Positions 32,228 to 50,668 of a DNA stretch of 64,000 nt are shown here, one piece after another. Position numbers and translations under genes: made by a program. The stretch's first letter is position 1, and every line of letters starts with the position of its first letter. The DNA is taken from NCBI GenBank assembly GCA_020002185.1, contig CM034536.1, positions 16,389,496 to 16,453,495 on the forward strand, given 5' to 3'. This DNA comes from Paraescarpia echinospica (Eukaryota; Annelida; Polychaeta; Sabellida; Siboglinidae). Under the pieces are notes generated by a model. It saw only the letters and a program-made list of their open reading frames with translations. It was not told where the DNA came from and made no database searches.

Positions 32228-33560
32228 GTATTGTCGCGGAGGTATACGCTGGTGCCCTCTGGCGATTAAGGCGTGTAACGTTTTAACTGCCGACGAGTCA
32301 GATTTAATTAATTTCATTTGTAGCGTACACCGCTAATTCTACGGTTAGGTATACCAAATTTGGTACCTGTAGAAATTATTTAACATGACTGATAATATGG
32401 TGACCTGTCAAACTACTTATGTTGTAGTTATAAAAAGATTATATTATGAACTTATAAAAGTTGTTTACAGAAATGTAGGTGTGAAAAACACTAGGGTCAC
32501 ACGAGCTTATGAATAGAGTGCGTGTTTTATTAAAATTATGGATTAATTCATAAGAGTTGGAATGTACGATGAATATTGTGGTATCCGGATCGATACAGGG
32601 AATCCAGTGATATTAATTATGTAAGTAATTCACGTAAGTTAAAGATTGAATGAGCACTTATATACCCATACGTTTAGCTCGCAAAATCTATTTTAAACTC
32701 AGCGAGTTGAATGGATTGCTTCGAAGTGTGAATGATTTCGGGAGCCAGTTTTTGAAGCGACTTTAATTTGTATTAAGTGTTGTAATTGGTCAGACTAACT
32801 TCCGGTCGTCAAGTTATATAAGGGCCGGACGAACATTTGAGCAGAAGAAAGTGTTGCACTCTCGTCTCCGGGAATTGGGCAGAAACGTGTGTCCGCCCAA
32901 CGCCTGTAGTAAATACTTCTACGATTTCAACAGTACTGATTAGTTGTGAGACGCTGCACTTCTCACGCGTTGAAGAAGACTGAGCGATAACCGACTGCAG
33001 TTCTGCTAGCTGTCGTAACATAGACTCCGTGACAGACCTTCTCGACATCGCCGAAGTCGTGACATCGTTTCCGTGTTGTCGCCTGGTGATTCGCGTGGGA
33101 TCGACAAAGCAAATCTACCGTCTACTTGATCGCCCGAGTCGCCTGCTTTCATCTACGTGAATTCGTTCGCCGAACGCCGAGCGACTTTCGACTTCGTCCT
33201 GACATCTCGCCGAACGCGACCGATGCGAACGTTGACATTCACACATCACGATACATTCTTTGGTTACAGTTCATAGACTTTACAACGGTGTATACCCGTC
33301 TTCATGTAAGTGACCAGCTGTTTAAATTGTCTCCCATGTTATTTCGTATTTGGATGCATACTCGTTGAGTACAATGTATGATGTTATAAATATAATGTCA
33401 GCAGAGTAACGGTTGGTCAACTATCACTGAACCGCTTTTGTTTATTGTTGATGTATTAAATGGGAATGCCAGTTGGCTTGTCGTACATACATATCTGATG
33501 TCACGTTATGTCTCTCGTTCACTCCGAATCCTAGTGCACCTGAACCTATAACTTGCTATG
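32228..33560 (+). promoter_or_regulatory. GC-rich TATA-bearing stretch: possible solo LTR or promoter
   Basis: A TATATAAGGGCC box at 32813-32824 lies in an AT-rich region and is followed by about 500 bases clearly richer in GC and CpG than their surroundings, with no long conserved frame. The left side starts TGTATTGTCGCGGAGGTATA. TATA box plus GC-rich downstream leader is typical of Gypsy-type LTRs, but no primer binding site, polymerase genes or target duplication were found. A promoter with a first untranslated exon is an equal alternative. Confidence 0.25.
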
Positions 33561-34110
33561 TCAAATCGGGTACCGCTAATTTATTAATTTATTAATACTT
33601 ACACTCGATTTTGTGACAAAGACGATGGTAGATGTGAAGATAGGGAATATATAGAAAAATACATTTTTAAAGGCAACAAGGGACAGTTATTAGAAAGGAA
33701 GCGAGTTGTATTTAAAAAAATGTTACGTGAAATTGATTGTAATAGAAATGTAACGTAGAACTAAATTAATAAATCGGCACAAATAGGCAACTTCCTCTTG
33801 TGCATTGGGTTGAGGCCGCGGGATCGTGTACCATGAAGTTGAATCGAAACTTTGGTCTGATCACGTGGCTTATTTGGTGGGGTATTGGACCACGTCTCCT
33901 TGGCTTCGGGATATGATTATTCCCATGTATTTACAGAAAATGCTTATAATCCGGCAGTCAAACGCCCTTCTGAAGGTGTACGTGCATTAGGGTCCGTACG
34001 ATTTTTTTCTCCATTTTTGTGAACTTTTAAGTCAATAATCCGACTGATGTCACCCAGGCACCCTTGAGCGTCTTTGTAAAATAATGTTTAATCCAGCATG
34101 AATTAAGTAC

Positions 34111-34754
34111 ATTTTACTCACAGCTCCGGGACATAAACATTGGCCAGACTGTTGCCATTCATGTTGCCTCAGCTAATTTGGATACAGTTATCCCTTGGAA
34201 GGTCAACGGAGGAGGTCAGACAGGTCGCAGAGCACATATATCCCAATAAGGGAATTACCCACTCTGGTGACCAGGCAGTGACCAAACAGTAGCCGATCAC
34301 TGCACAGTACCTGAACTTGGAAACTCAGTCTAAATTCCTCTGTCACCAGAGATACTTTGTTTGCTCCCTGCAACCCGTTTTCTGTTGTACCCACCCCCCT
34401 TCCCCAACAACTCCCGCTTGGGCGCCCTAGTGTTTCTGGGTGGTGGTTTCTGGGCCCCACATTTATTCCGCTTAGATAGATAATTATTGGCATTCCCAAC
34501 GACAGATATGTACGACTCTTCTGTGTTTTTTAAGGGGAATTGGCTTTTGCTATCTAGGTCGACGGTAATGCCCATTGTCTTATCTTTACCATTTACATTA
34601 CTAATTTACTACATGTAATTAAAGGGCATTGCCATTTTTCACCCACATTCTGTGACTCTTTCTCTACATAAACCTAGCAATGCGCAGCAGATTCCAACAC
34701 ATGTCACATCCTATAACTACACTGTAGATGAGGTGAGGAGCAGTGAGTAAAAAT
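34111..34754. mobile_element. Small DNA element nested in the left arm of element 2
   Basis: ATTTTACTCACAGCTCC (34111-34127) is inverted at 34737-34754 as GGAGCAGTGAGTAAAAAT, one mismatch over the first 16. The right arm of element 2 lacks this block, so it arrived after element 2. Open frames inside are short and unrecognised; likely a MITE. Confidence 0.6.
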
Positions 34755-35399
34755 CCTTTAATATGCAAATTAGTTATCGCCATTAAAATACATAGTACTT
34801 TTTTAATATCTCAAATCGTAAACACCCAAACAATCAAAATGATGTGTCCAAATGCATATGTTCAGTGTATATGGTTATGACTACGTCAATGACCAAATAA
34901 TAGTATGACAATTTGTCGCATGGATATGCAAATTAGCTTAATTTCCGTGTATATCTGCTCAATAAGCAAGATCAAACAGTGTCGCCGTCAAGTGATAAAT
35001 GTTCGAAATTGCGCCATCCCGCAAACGTTATACAATATCAATGGTGCCTTATATCTATGTTACCTATATGCTCATGGCCACTGTTTCCCCGTAAAATACG
35101 GAATACCACAGGGAGCTATCAAATGGTGTAGTAAGTGTGGAGTGAAGGTCAAGTAAGGTCACCATCAAATTACGAATATTAAAAACTACGCCATTCCACA
35201 ACATTGTACAATTACAATGTTTGCACATCTACTTTGTCTACCTACACTAGGCCATGTTATACACCTATAGGTATTATATCCCCGCCAAAAAGAGGCAAGG
35301 CATAGAGTTGTAAAGTGGTGGACTAACTGTGGAGAGAAGGATGAAAGTGAAGGTTGAACAAGGTCACCGTCAAAAGATGCATCAACCAGCATCACTACG

Positions 35400-36290
35400 T
35401 TTAATGAATATTGCAGACTCTTTTGTTGTTCCTCACATCATGAAGCACTTAGTTAACTCCAACAGTATTGGCCTCGTTTGGGACGCGTATCTCGCCAGCA
35501 GGATTACATAATCCACAAGAGAGAAGCGTGCTAACGGGACTCTGATGAAGGTAACATGGGACAATAAGGTGCTAATAAACTGGAAATACTTCCATCGCGA
35601 TGTTACCAACAAACATGAGCTATTTGTATTTCTCTCCATTAAGGTTGCAAAGCTCCACTATCCAGGTTGAAAGGAAGTTTTACACTCCAGACACCTCAGG
35701 TGTCGTCAGTAGAAGCAAATATGGTATGCTACATCCAGTATGACCATGAGGAACCTGGCACGCAAATGTTGAACCTTGTACAAAATGCTTTATGGAAAAC
35801 GTAATGTGGACACGTGTGCCCTTGTGTTACAAGTCGTTAGAAGGTATGAGCTTGTGACTTTTATATCCAGCTGCATACATTTGCATTGCCTTTGGGACAG
35901 GCAATAACTTTATGCTCTTGGAAAAGACCAGTTCACGTCCTTGCCAGTTTTCGAAAGCAGGTGAAACCTAAACTTCATACCACAAAGAAACCACAGCATT
36001 CATACATCCATTTGGATCTGGATTCGCGACACTTCAACTCCTGGAACGCATGTCCATTGTCCTCTATGGCTAGAGTTGCAACGTGCATGGTCTCCGTCAT
36101 CGATGCAATGAGAGAGATATTCTGCCAAAGGAATACTATTAAGATATTCCAACAACCCAGGATGCGCTGTAGCAGTATTCAGAACGTATATGATACCATG
36201 CTTTAATTTGGTTGACCAGTCCACTGGTTCATCAGAAGACGCTCACTCGAGATGGCTTGGGTGGACATGGTACGTGAAGAGGCTGTTATA
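35400..36290 (+). pseudogene. Broken uncharacterised element-2 gene (middle to C-terminal part)
   Basis: Forward blocks, with stops and frameshifts between them: SFVVPHIMKH and GLVWDAYLAS (35420-35505), STREKR (35512), NWKYFHRD and NKHELFVFLS (35609-35638), LLERMSIVLYG (about 36038), RDILPKEYY, PTTQDAL (about 36150) and GLGGHG near 36255. I associate this order with the same class of uncharacterised, repeated invertebrate proteins as the pieces in element 1; the two elements would hold complementary parts of one gene. Cellular role unknown. Confidence 0.5.
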
Positions 36291-37720
36291 AGAATATATC
36301 AGTTAATTGATAACAAATAGTTTTACATACGTTTGTGTTTGTGACCCCCAAAATAACATTTAAATTCACAACTGAGAGTGGCATTCACACTCACCTATTT
36401 TCTCATCCCAAAATATTTCATCACCTAATGGCTGTCCTACAATCGGAAAGGCACAATTTCGAAAATGCATCTTTTGATGGTGACCTTGTTCAACCTTCAC
36501 TCCACAGTTAGACTACCAAATTACGATGCCATGCCATTCCTAATTTTTCACGGGATACAATACGCATAAGTGTGTAACATGGCCTAGTGTAGGTAGACAA
36601 AGTAGATATATAAACATTGTAATTGGTCAACGTTTGCTGAATGGCGCAGTTTTGAACATTCATCATGTGGTGGTGACCTTGCTTGACCATCACTCCACAG
36701 CTACTGCACCACTTTATAGCTCCCTGTTGTATCCCGTATTTATAGGGAGACAGTAAGCTTTGCAAAGGTATATGACACGGCCATCAGTAGATAGATAACG
36801 TCGTTATTTAAGGCACCATTGACATTGTATAACGTTTGCGGGATGGCCCAATTTCGAACATTTATCATTTGACGGTGACACTGTTTGATCGTCGCTCCAC
36901 GCAAACGCCATCAACTGACGCCTCCATGTCATATATCGTTTTGACTGAGACACATTGTTCTTTCACGCTGTATATGGTGTATCCATAGAAATGTGTACAT
37001 ACATAGTCATTATAACTTTATAACATTCGCGGTATTGCAAAAGTTCGAATATTCACATCGTACCTCATTTTGACCGGGAGACAATAAGCTTTCCAAACAT
37101 AGATGACGTGGTCATTTGTCATTAAAGAAAGTAGATATGCAACCATTGTAATTTTAAGACGTTTGCGGAAGCGCACAATTTCGAAAATTCATCATTTGAC
37201 GGTGACCTTGTTCGACATTGGATTCCTGCTTACTGCACCATTTGGCTGTCCTTTGACATGCCTCGTTTCGATGGTGATACATATATGGTTTTTCAAATGA
37301 TACACCATTTGGGTTTTTGTACGGGCGGTATCATTTAAGTCGGTCCGTTAGGTAGTGCCTACTGCTCGTCTATTGAGAATATAGACGATAATCGTGAGGT
37401 TATGTTGGTCAGAGCTAATTTGCATATTCATGCAACACATCTGCATACTATAATTTGTTCACTGACGTAATAATAACCAGATACCCTGAAGACAAGCCTT
37501 TGGTCACATCATTTTGATTTTTTAGATATGTACTATTCGAGATATTCAGGAAAGTACTATAATTTTATATTTTAATGGCGATAACTAATTTGCATATTGG
37601 TGGGTTTATACAAAAACTCTTAAGGGTGCTTGGGTGGCTTCGGTCGGATTATTGAACTAGAAGGTTAGAACGTCACCAAAATGCAAAAAAAAACAATCGT
37701 GCGGACCCCAGTGCTCGCTT

Positions 37721-38357
<637 letters not shown>

Positions 38358-38577
38358 ATTGTAGGGGGTAGAAATAGAATGTTATGGTTTTATAAGGTCT
38401 CATTCAACCAGTTAGCTTTTTTCAGAACATTATCGCCAAGTCGATCTTTGTTTGCTGGCACTGAGGGTGGTCACTGCCAGGGTGCATGTCGATCTCCGAG
38501 TCATTCTTCTTCTTCCGAACATCTTCGTGGATGGAGGGATGTTTGTTGCGTGCGCCAGGTGTCACGAGGATACACAA

Positions 38578-38700
38578 TCCCCAATGTTGAGAGCCAGGTT
38601 TTTACATCAGATATATTATGCCTGCCCGGTCCGGGTTTAGTACTCAGAGAGCTGGCGTGCCAGGCGGATATGCCAACCACTACACTATCGCGCGTATCTT
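38578..38700 (-). repeat. tRNA-derived SINE (family 2), copy 2
   Basis: On the minus strand, GATAGTGTAGTGGTTGGC and CCGCCTGGCACGCC are tRNA-like (A-box and anticodon-arm region). The rest matches the copy at the start of the window. The related body may reach back to about 38380. Confidence 0.6.
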
Positions 38701-40185
38701 TCTTCTAAGATGACGCCACAAAAGAGCAACAATGCGAACTTACAATTGTATGTTAAATGTTGGTTTGACGTTTCGAATGTTTCGTCTGTAGGCCTACATG
38801 ACAGCGACACAACTGAAGACAGGAGCCCATCAGCTTGCCGTTTCCTAGCAGTATTTGTGACGTAATTAATTTGCAGTCACATGGCTAGACTGGCATCGAT
38901 ATGGTCTTACTCCCGCAACATCTATGATATATAACAATAATGTATTTTCCCTCCAGTTCCACATTCAGTGCAGCATGACATGGTGTATAGCATACAAACG
39001 TTCACAAAATGCAACACATACGAACACATACCTCAATAAAATGGATTAGTCTTTCTCGGAAATGTTGTGGACGTATTTTGTTGTGCGAGCGCGTTACGAC
39101 AAATCCGTTAATAGTAACACCTCAATATCTTCTACGAACTACACCTTCAGAACGCCGAGCGTAGAGACTCATTTGCATTATAACGTACTGGCATCTAAAA
39201 TATAAGGCAACAATGCTGTATTTTGAACATGGTTCACTCAACTCCACAAATGCAGGCATGGGACATGTGAAATGTTGCACATTCTAATGAAATACATCAC
39301 AACATTTCTTTCCCATACAACTCTGTTTCTGTGTAGAAAAGTAGTCAATCAGTACTTGGCATATTTGACATTAACGCTCAATAAATATTTTGTGGCATGA
39401 TTGCACATAATTAGTCTCGACCGCGTCTCGAGCGAGTATCGTTGGTGTGCAGACAGGTTAACACGAGCAACCCTATGTGTAAAACATGCAACAGACTGTA
39501 CAGCTAGATGATAACTGAAAGCTAGTGCGGGAATTTGATTGTATTGTTTAGCCAACTATCGCCTGGCTGTGCGAATTAGAAAGATAATCTGGCTCCAGCA
39601 GGCTCATAGGTTAGGGTGGGTTGAGGTGTGTACGTAAGAACCCCTCTGAGGTAGAATAGTTCCGTTTGGGGGAAGTAGTTCCGCTTGCAGGGAAGTAGTT
39701 GTGCTTTGTTTGAAATCGCGATGAGATAACCCAATCGATGATTGGAAGTTGACTGATCTGACAAAACACGGAAGGAAACATCATAATCTTCAAGTTGTAT
39801 GATTTTATTATAAAGAGCTTTATGCTAAGCGAACATCTGGTTGATACACGTTAACAAGAAAAGCAATGCTGGGATATCATTTGATTACCAAACTTGGGAT
39901 AGCCCGGCATACGTATTTTGTATAAAATAGGTTTTATGCTAAACGTTATTTATGCTTTGTCATATTCCACTTTATAATAAGTGCAGAATAGGCACAGTGT
40001 AGTGGCTGTACATCTGGCATGTCATCAATCCTACGTTAAGATATCAAGTTTGAACTTTCACGCAGACGACGTTTGACGCATGATCGATTTTAATCATCGG
40101 CAAATCAAAGCAAATCAAATCATTCAAAGCAAGCTCCATTCGGACGGCAATTTCTTCATGCCTTAGTAATAGAAGAATCTTCGTG
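38701..40185. other. Intergenic DNA downstream of gene A
   Basis: This contains the likely 3' UTR of gene A near 40185 and otherwise unrecognised sequence. Confidence 0.5.
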
Positions 40186-45550
<5,365 letters not shown>

Positions 45551-45856
45551 CTGGTACAACACAATGCAGAACATCAGTTAATTAGCCTTGCTACTACTTA
45601 CTGGGCAGGACAGAAAAGTCCAAGTAACTGCAATGCACATAGGTATTCCAATTACATATGTATTACAACTTACATTAGCAATTTAAATACGTTTAACCAC
45701 ATTAATATAAATAATTATGTTAAAAACGTCTGCTACCTCTGTCATTTACCAATTAATGCGAAAGCCGTCTCTCTCAACATCCGTTCACTACCATAATAAT
45801 ACACGATGTGATGACGTATGATTTCGGGTGAAGCAACAGTAATGTTTGACTTCGAC

Positions 45857-45965
45857 CTGGGCCCGTATACCCTATTTGGCCAGTCGCTCCAGTATATCCC
45901 CTGCCGGTGGAGTTCCAGCCCGGCGGGCCAGTGCCACCAGTTTTAGGCCCCGATTGACCAAGCAT
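45857..45965 (-). pseudogene. Second copy of the gene A exon (duplication unit 2)
   Basis: Encodes LGQSGPKTGGTGPPGWNSTG and YTGATGQIGYTGPG. It has 14 more residues than unit 1 (an added KTGGTGPPG block). The acceptor reads ACCAAG/C, one base off the phase of unit 1. The 3' end with the donor is lost at the duplication join, and the frame runs into intron text to a stop at 45774. It could be a dead exon or a premature terminal exon. Confidence 0.6.
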
Positions 45966-46294
45966 GCTTGGTACAACACGGTGCAGAACATAAGTTAACT
46001 AACCATGCGCGGACCGCGGTAACAGTGCAACTACTTACTGGGCAGGACAGAAAAGTCCAAGTAACTGCAATGCACATAGGTATTCTAATTACATATGTAT
46101 TACAACTTACATTAGCAATTTAAATACGTTTAACCACATTCATATAAATAAGTATGTTTAAAACGTCTGCTACCTCTGTCATTTACCAATTTATGCGAAA
46201 GCCGTCTCTCTCAAAGTCCGTTCACTACCATAATAATAAACGATGTGATGACGTACGTTTTCGGGTGACATCCACGTATACATAATCGTAATAA

Positions 46295-46378
46295 TTACAT
46301 CTAGATATTACGTGATTTGTACGATGATGTCACAAACAAGGTACTGAGATTTGTGTATGATACAAAAGTGTTCACGAA
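46295..46378 (+). mobile_element. CR1 fragment, left flank of LINE A
   Basis: GATGATGTCACAAACAAGGT and TATGATACAAAAGTGTTC match the DDITSKVLKFADDTKVF coding stretch of the CR1 copy at 20-22 kb. The match breaks off at about 46378, where LINE A begins, and resumes after 50898. Confidence 0.75.
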
Positions 46379-46419
46379 GGTTCAACCTACTATTGCGTAA
46401 CAGACAACCACCAGCAACA

Positions 46420-47075
46420 ATGAGCAAGAAGAGACCGACCTCGACCACCGTTGAACTTGTAGAACAAATCAAGCTAGCGCTAAGTGACGATGACGTAATC
46501 GCGGCCCTTGCTACCCGAATTGCTACAATAGTTGCTGACAAAATAAATAGAAGGCTCGAAAATCTTGAAAAGGAGTTGACAGACAAGGATGCACGAATTG
46601 AACAACTTGAGCAAGCTGTTGATAATCTGGAGCAGTACAGCCGTCGGTCCTCGGTGCGCATTACAGGAATAGTTGAAAACGAAGACGGTGACAAATTGAT
46701 AAGATTATCACTGACTTGTTTAACGATATGGACATGCCATTAAAAATGGACCATATCAACAGGGCCCGTAGGATTGGGCCAAGAAAATCCGCCACAAACA
46801 AAAACCACTCGCGCCAAATAATAGTCCAGTTCAAAGACTATAAATCGAAGAATGACTTCATTAAAGCTCGAAAACGGCTACGCACTAAACGATCAAATGT
46901 CTACATATCGGAAGATCTCACCCAGAAGAGAGCAAGACTACTGTTCTTGTGCCGGACATTAAAGAAACAGCACAAGATTCTCGACTGTTGGTCGTATGAT
47001 GGAAGGATTGTCATAAAGGACCTAAAGGGAACAATCAAAACCGTCAGTCGAGATGATGAACTAAATGCACTGTAA
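46420..47075 (+). pseudogene. LINE A ORF1 (RNA-binding protein), one frameshift
   Basis: ORF1 proteins of such LINEs bind the element RNA. The first part, from MSKKRPTST, has a coiled coil (KINRRLENLEKELTDKDARI, EQLEQAVDNLEQ). After about residue 92 the frame shifts near 46697, and the second part (DMPLKMDHINRARRIG, IIVQFKDYKSKNDFIKARKR, NVYISEDLT) is the L1-type ORF1 RNA-recognition and C-terminal region. One indel in TTGATAAGATTATC explains the break. Confidence 0.82.
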
Positions 47076-47383
47076 TTGCGTTGGACATTGGCCCAAGTCA
47101 CGGTGGATATTTTATATCTCTAGTCGGCCTATCATGGTGCTTGTTCACATAGGGACTGTACCATTCATGGACTCATTCATGGACACCTTCGTATTCTACA
47201 TATGGTTCGTGTCTTATTTAATTACTCATATATACTTTATTACTATATGTTATCGATACATATCATGTATTCTAACTAACCTACTGCAACTTAACAGATG
47301 TCACATAACGTTGTTTTTTATAAAACGGTCTGTAAATGTTATATGCAGCTATAAAAGCATTATTGTGTACCGTGTGAATATGT

Positions 47384-48784
47384 ATGTATACACTGCATTT
47401 CATTGCTATGAGCCAATTACGTAATACTACCTTAGGTGATGTACAATATTATGAAACTGGCAATGCTGCAATGCGGAATATAGATCCCGATTGTAATTTA
47501 CTCACAACAGATAGCTTTGTAAATACTAAATATTATCTTGAGGTTGATATAAATGAAGTTATAACAAGAAATAATATCTCTGATGAAGAGTTTTCACTTA
47601 TGCATTTAAATATCCGTAGCTTGCCAAAGAACATTAGCAAATTGGGTGATTTCTTGTCACTGATCGATAACAGGTTCTCGGTCATCGGTCTAAGCGAAAC
47701 TTGGTTACATAATGACAATCTTGATCTGTATGAATTGCCAGAGTACAAAAGTATACATTTGACTAGGCCCTCCAAGAAGGGAGGTGGTGTATCCTTATAT
47801 GTTCGTAAGTCCCTTGAGTGTACTGAATTACCAGAAATGAGTGTCATAACTGAATATCTGGAATGCGTTTTTATTGAAATCAAGACTCGGTCTAAGACAT
47901 GCAATAACAAAACAACTGTAGGTGTTGTCTATCGACCACCTAATACAAACATTACTGCTTTCACAGAACATGTTATCAATATTATACAAACTCTCAAGGT
48001 TGATAATAAACAGTGTTACATAATGGGTGACTTTAACATTAATCTACTTAATTATGGTAGTCACACGGAAACTCAAGATTACATAGATGCAATGTTCCAA
48101 CAGGCATTTATACCCCTTATCAGCAAGCCTACTAGAATAACAGCAACAACTGCCACTGTCATCGATAATATATACAGCAATGATTTAATTGGTGCAAATT
48201 ATCAATTGCATGGAATAATATATACAGATATTTCTGACCACCTACCAATATTTTTGCTCACTAAACATACTGATAGCACAAAGGTAGAAATGACAATAGC
48301 GACTAGAATATATAATGCGCAGACTACTGCTACATTCAAAGAGAGTATAGATAAAATATGCTGGGATGACGTTTATGCATGCAGAGATCCACAAGAATGT
48401 TATTCTGTATTCATTAATGAGATATTAGTTGCATACAATAATTCATTTCCGTTAGCTAACACAACTATTAGGAAAAGAAAACATAAACCGTGGATTACTA
48501 TGGGACTCCGACACTCCATTAGAACTAAAAACAAATTGTATATGTATTACTTGAAAAAACCGACTGTCTTCAATGAAACTAATTATAAAAGATATAGAAA
48601 TAAAATAAATTGTCTTATTACTGTAGCAGAAAGAGAATACTATCGACATGAGCTTCAACAGCACAAGGGTAATTTAAAAAAAACCTGGATAGTCTTAAAG
48701 AGTATTATAGGAAGGAAGGAAGCATTTTTATCTAATGACAAATTACTAATTGACGGTAAATTAACAAAAAATAAAAATGCATAG
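47384..48784 (+). pseudogene. LINE A ORF2, endonuclease half
   Basis: An apurinic-like endonuclease nicks the target DNA to prime reverse transcription. Visible motifs: HLNIRSLPKN, LSETWL (Glu), GGGVSLYV, YRPPN, MGDFNINLL (Asp/Asn), VIDNIYSN and SDHLPIF (Asp-His pair). All expected catalytic residues are present. The linker to the RT follows (KRKHKPWIT, RNKINCL). The frame ends at an A-rich run (48764-48778), where the reading frame changes by one indel before FNEYFTSIGPELADK, so EN and RT are now separate frames. Confidence 0.9.
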
Positions 48785-48786
48785 CT

Positions 48787-50445
48787 GATACATTTAATGA
48801 ATATTTTACAAGTATAGGTCCAGAACTGGCTGATAAAATACCAGTCATATCAGAGAGACCTGATGAATACCTCCAAGGAGTCTATACAAATTCAATGTAT
48901 TTGTCGCCAACCACACCAGATGAGATAAAGGGAATTATTGAGAATTTTAAAAACTCTAGTCCTGGATGGGATGGCATAAAACCTATTATTGTCAAACAGG
49001 CCTTCTCCAACCTACTTGATCCTTTAAGTTACATTGTAAATTTATCATTTGATCAAGGATATGTTCCTGATCAACTAAAAATAGCTGATATAGTTCCTGT
49101 TTTTAAAAATGGCGATACATCATTAATTAATAATTACAGGCCTATTTCTGTCTTGCCTGTATTTTCAAAGGTTTTTGAAAGATTAATGTACAATAGATTA
49201 ATGAATTACATAATGAAACATAACATCTTGTCTAATTCCCAATTTGGATTTAGGAAAGGATATTCTACTGATATGGCTATTTCACTGCTAATTGACAAAA
49301 TTAGTAAGGCAATTGATACCAAAGAGCACGTAATTGGGTTATTTCTGGATTTAGCCAAAGCCTTTGATACCGTTAATCATAATATATTATTGAGAAAATT
49401 AACACATTATGGAATCAGAGGAAATATACTCCAATGGATTCGTAACTTTTTAAGTAACAGACAACAACGAGTAAAATTGTATGGAACAAAATCTTCCCTT
49501 AAAAACATAACATGTGGTGTTCCGCAGGGTTCAATTCTGGGACCTTTACTCTTTCTTATCTATATAAATGATTTATCTACTTTATCTGACACAACGTTTA
49601 CCATTATGTTTGCTGATGACACGAGCATCTTTATACAAGGCAACAATATAGATGAAATGGAAAATGTTTTGAACTCTGAAATAAAAAAACTATCTTTATG
49701 GCTTAACATTAATAAACTTTCTTTGAATATACAGAAAACTCACACAGTGACCTTTAGTAATACGATCAGTATAAGAGAGAGGTGTAATAACATTTGCATA
49801 GACGGCATACAAATTAACACTGTACATGAGATAAAGTTTTTGGGTTTGCTTATAAATAATACATTGAATTGGAGCACACACATTAAATATATATCAAATA
49901 AAATTTCTAAGAATATTGGTATTATAAAAAAGGTGACAAACAAATTAGATAACAAATCATTGTTAAACCTGTATTACATGTTTATATACCCATATATTAC
50001 TTATTGTAATGTCGTCTGGGGAAGGGCCCCGAATATATACCTTGCTAAAATTCATTTACTCCAAAAACGAGTTTTGCGTGTAATAAGTCATGTAGGATTT
50101 ATTGAACATACGCAGCCTTTATTTACATCTTATCAAATAATGAATATTTATGACGTAAATAAATATTTATGCTGTATTCTAATGTACAAGCATAATAGGG
50201 GTATGTTGCCAGATATATATCATGATGTATTTGTCCTGCAAATATCCACACATAAATATAATACAAGACAGGAAGTAACATATAAAATACCATTCTGCAA
50301 GACTAATTGTAGACAACTGTCTTTGGCTTATGTTGGTCCTAAAATCTGGAATACATTTATTACAAATAACTATTTACAATATTGTACATCTATTCATATG
50401 TTCAAACAAAGGACCAAGTGTCTAATTCTAGCAAACATATGCTAA
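48787..50445 (+). pseudogene. LINE A ORF2, reverse transcriptase half
   Basis: An open frame of more than 540 codons from the frameshift, with the first ATG at 48895. Visible: IVPVFKNGD, NNYRPISVLPVFSKVFE, QFGFRKGYST, FLDLAKAFDTVNHN (catalytic Asp), GVPQGSILGPLLFLIYINDL, MFADDTSIF (Asp pair), LNINKLSLNIQKT and LGLLINNTLNW, then a C-terminal domain with YITYCNVVWG and LQKRVLRVI. All RT core residues are intact. In an undamaged element this would be fused to the endonuclease. Confidence 0.93.
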
Positions 50446-50464
50446 ATGCTGCTTTAATGTAATT

Positions 50465-50668
50465 TTGTCATGTTAAGATGTACCCTGTGTTCAGTGTTAG
50501 GTACTCGTATAATGTTGTCGTGTTAAGATGTACCTGGTGTTCAGTGTTACGGTACTCGTGTAATGTTGTCATGTTAAGATGTACGTGATGTTCAGTGTTA
50601 CGGTACTCGCATAATGATGTCATGTTAAGATGTACCTAATGTTCAGACTTACGGTACTCGTATAATAC
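50465..50668 (+). repeat. Four 51-bp repeats in the LINE A 3' UTR
   Basis: GTTAAGATGTAC recurs at 50472, 50522, 50573 and 50624, each followed by TGTTCAGTGTTACGGTACTCG-like text. A poly(T) tract (50703-50727) and AATAAA follow. Confidence 0.88.

Larger units (their letters stand above)
33985..37720. mobile_element. Large inverted-repeat (foldback-like) DNA element 2
   Basis: The outer ends pair: GGGTCCGTACGATT near 34000 with the reverse complement of AATCGTGCGGACCCC near 37708. Further in, AATATGCAAATTAGTTATCG (34757) pairs with CGATAACTAATTTGCATATT (37578). The arms (33985-35400 and 36380-37720) carry three and about five copies of the same tandem unit as element 1 (GTCACC..CAA.TGAT, CATCCCGCAAACG). 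The 0.9-kb middle carries a broken gene. About 640 bp inserted in the left arm (34111-34754) is a second element. Confidence 0.8.

Noticed and set aside
47065..47424. A hydrophobic frame of about 100-119 codons between ORF1 and ORF2, open in both LINE copies (also 60793-61107)
   Set aside because: The copies are nearly identical throughout, so openness in both adds no evidence; it overlaps the ORF2 start and has no recognised match.
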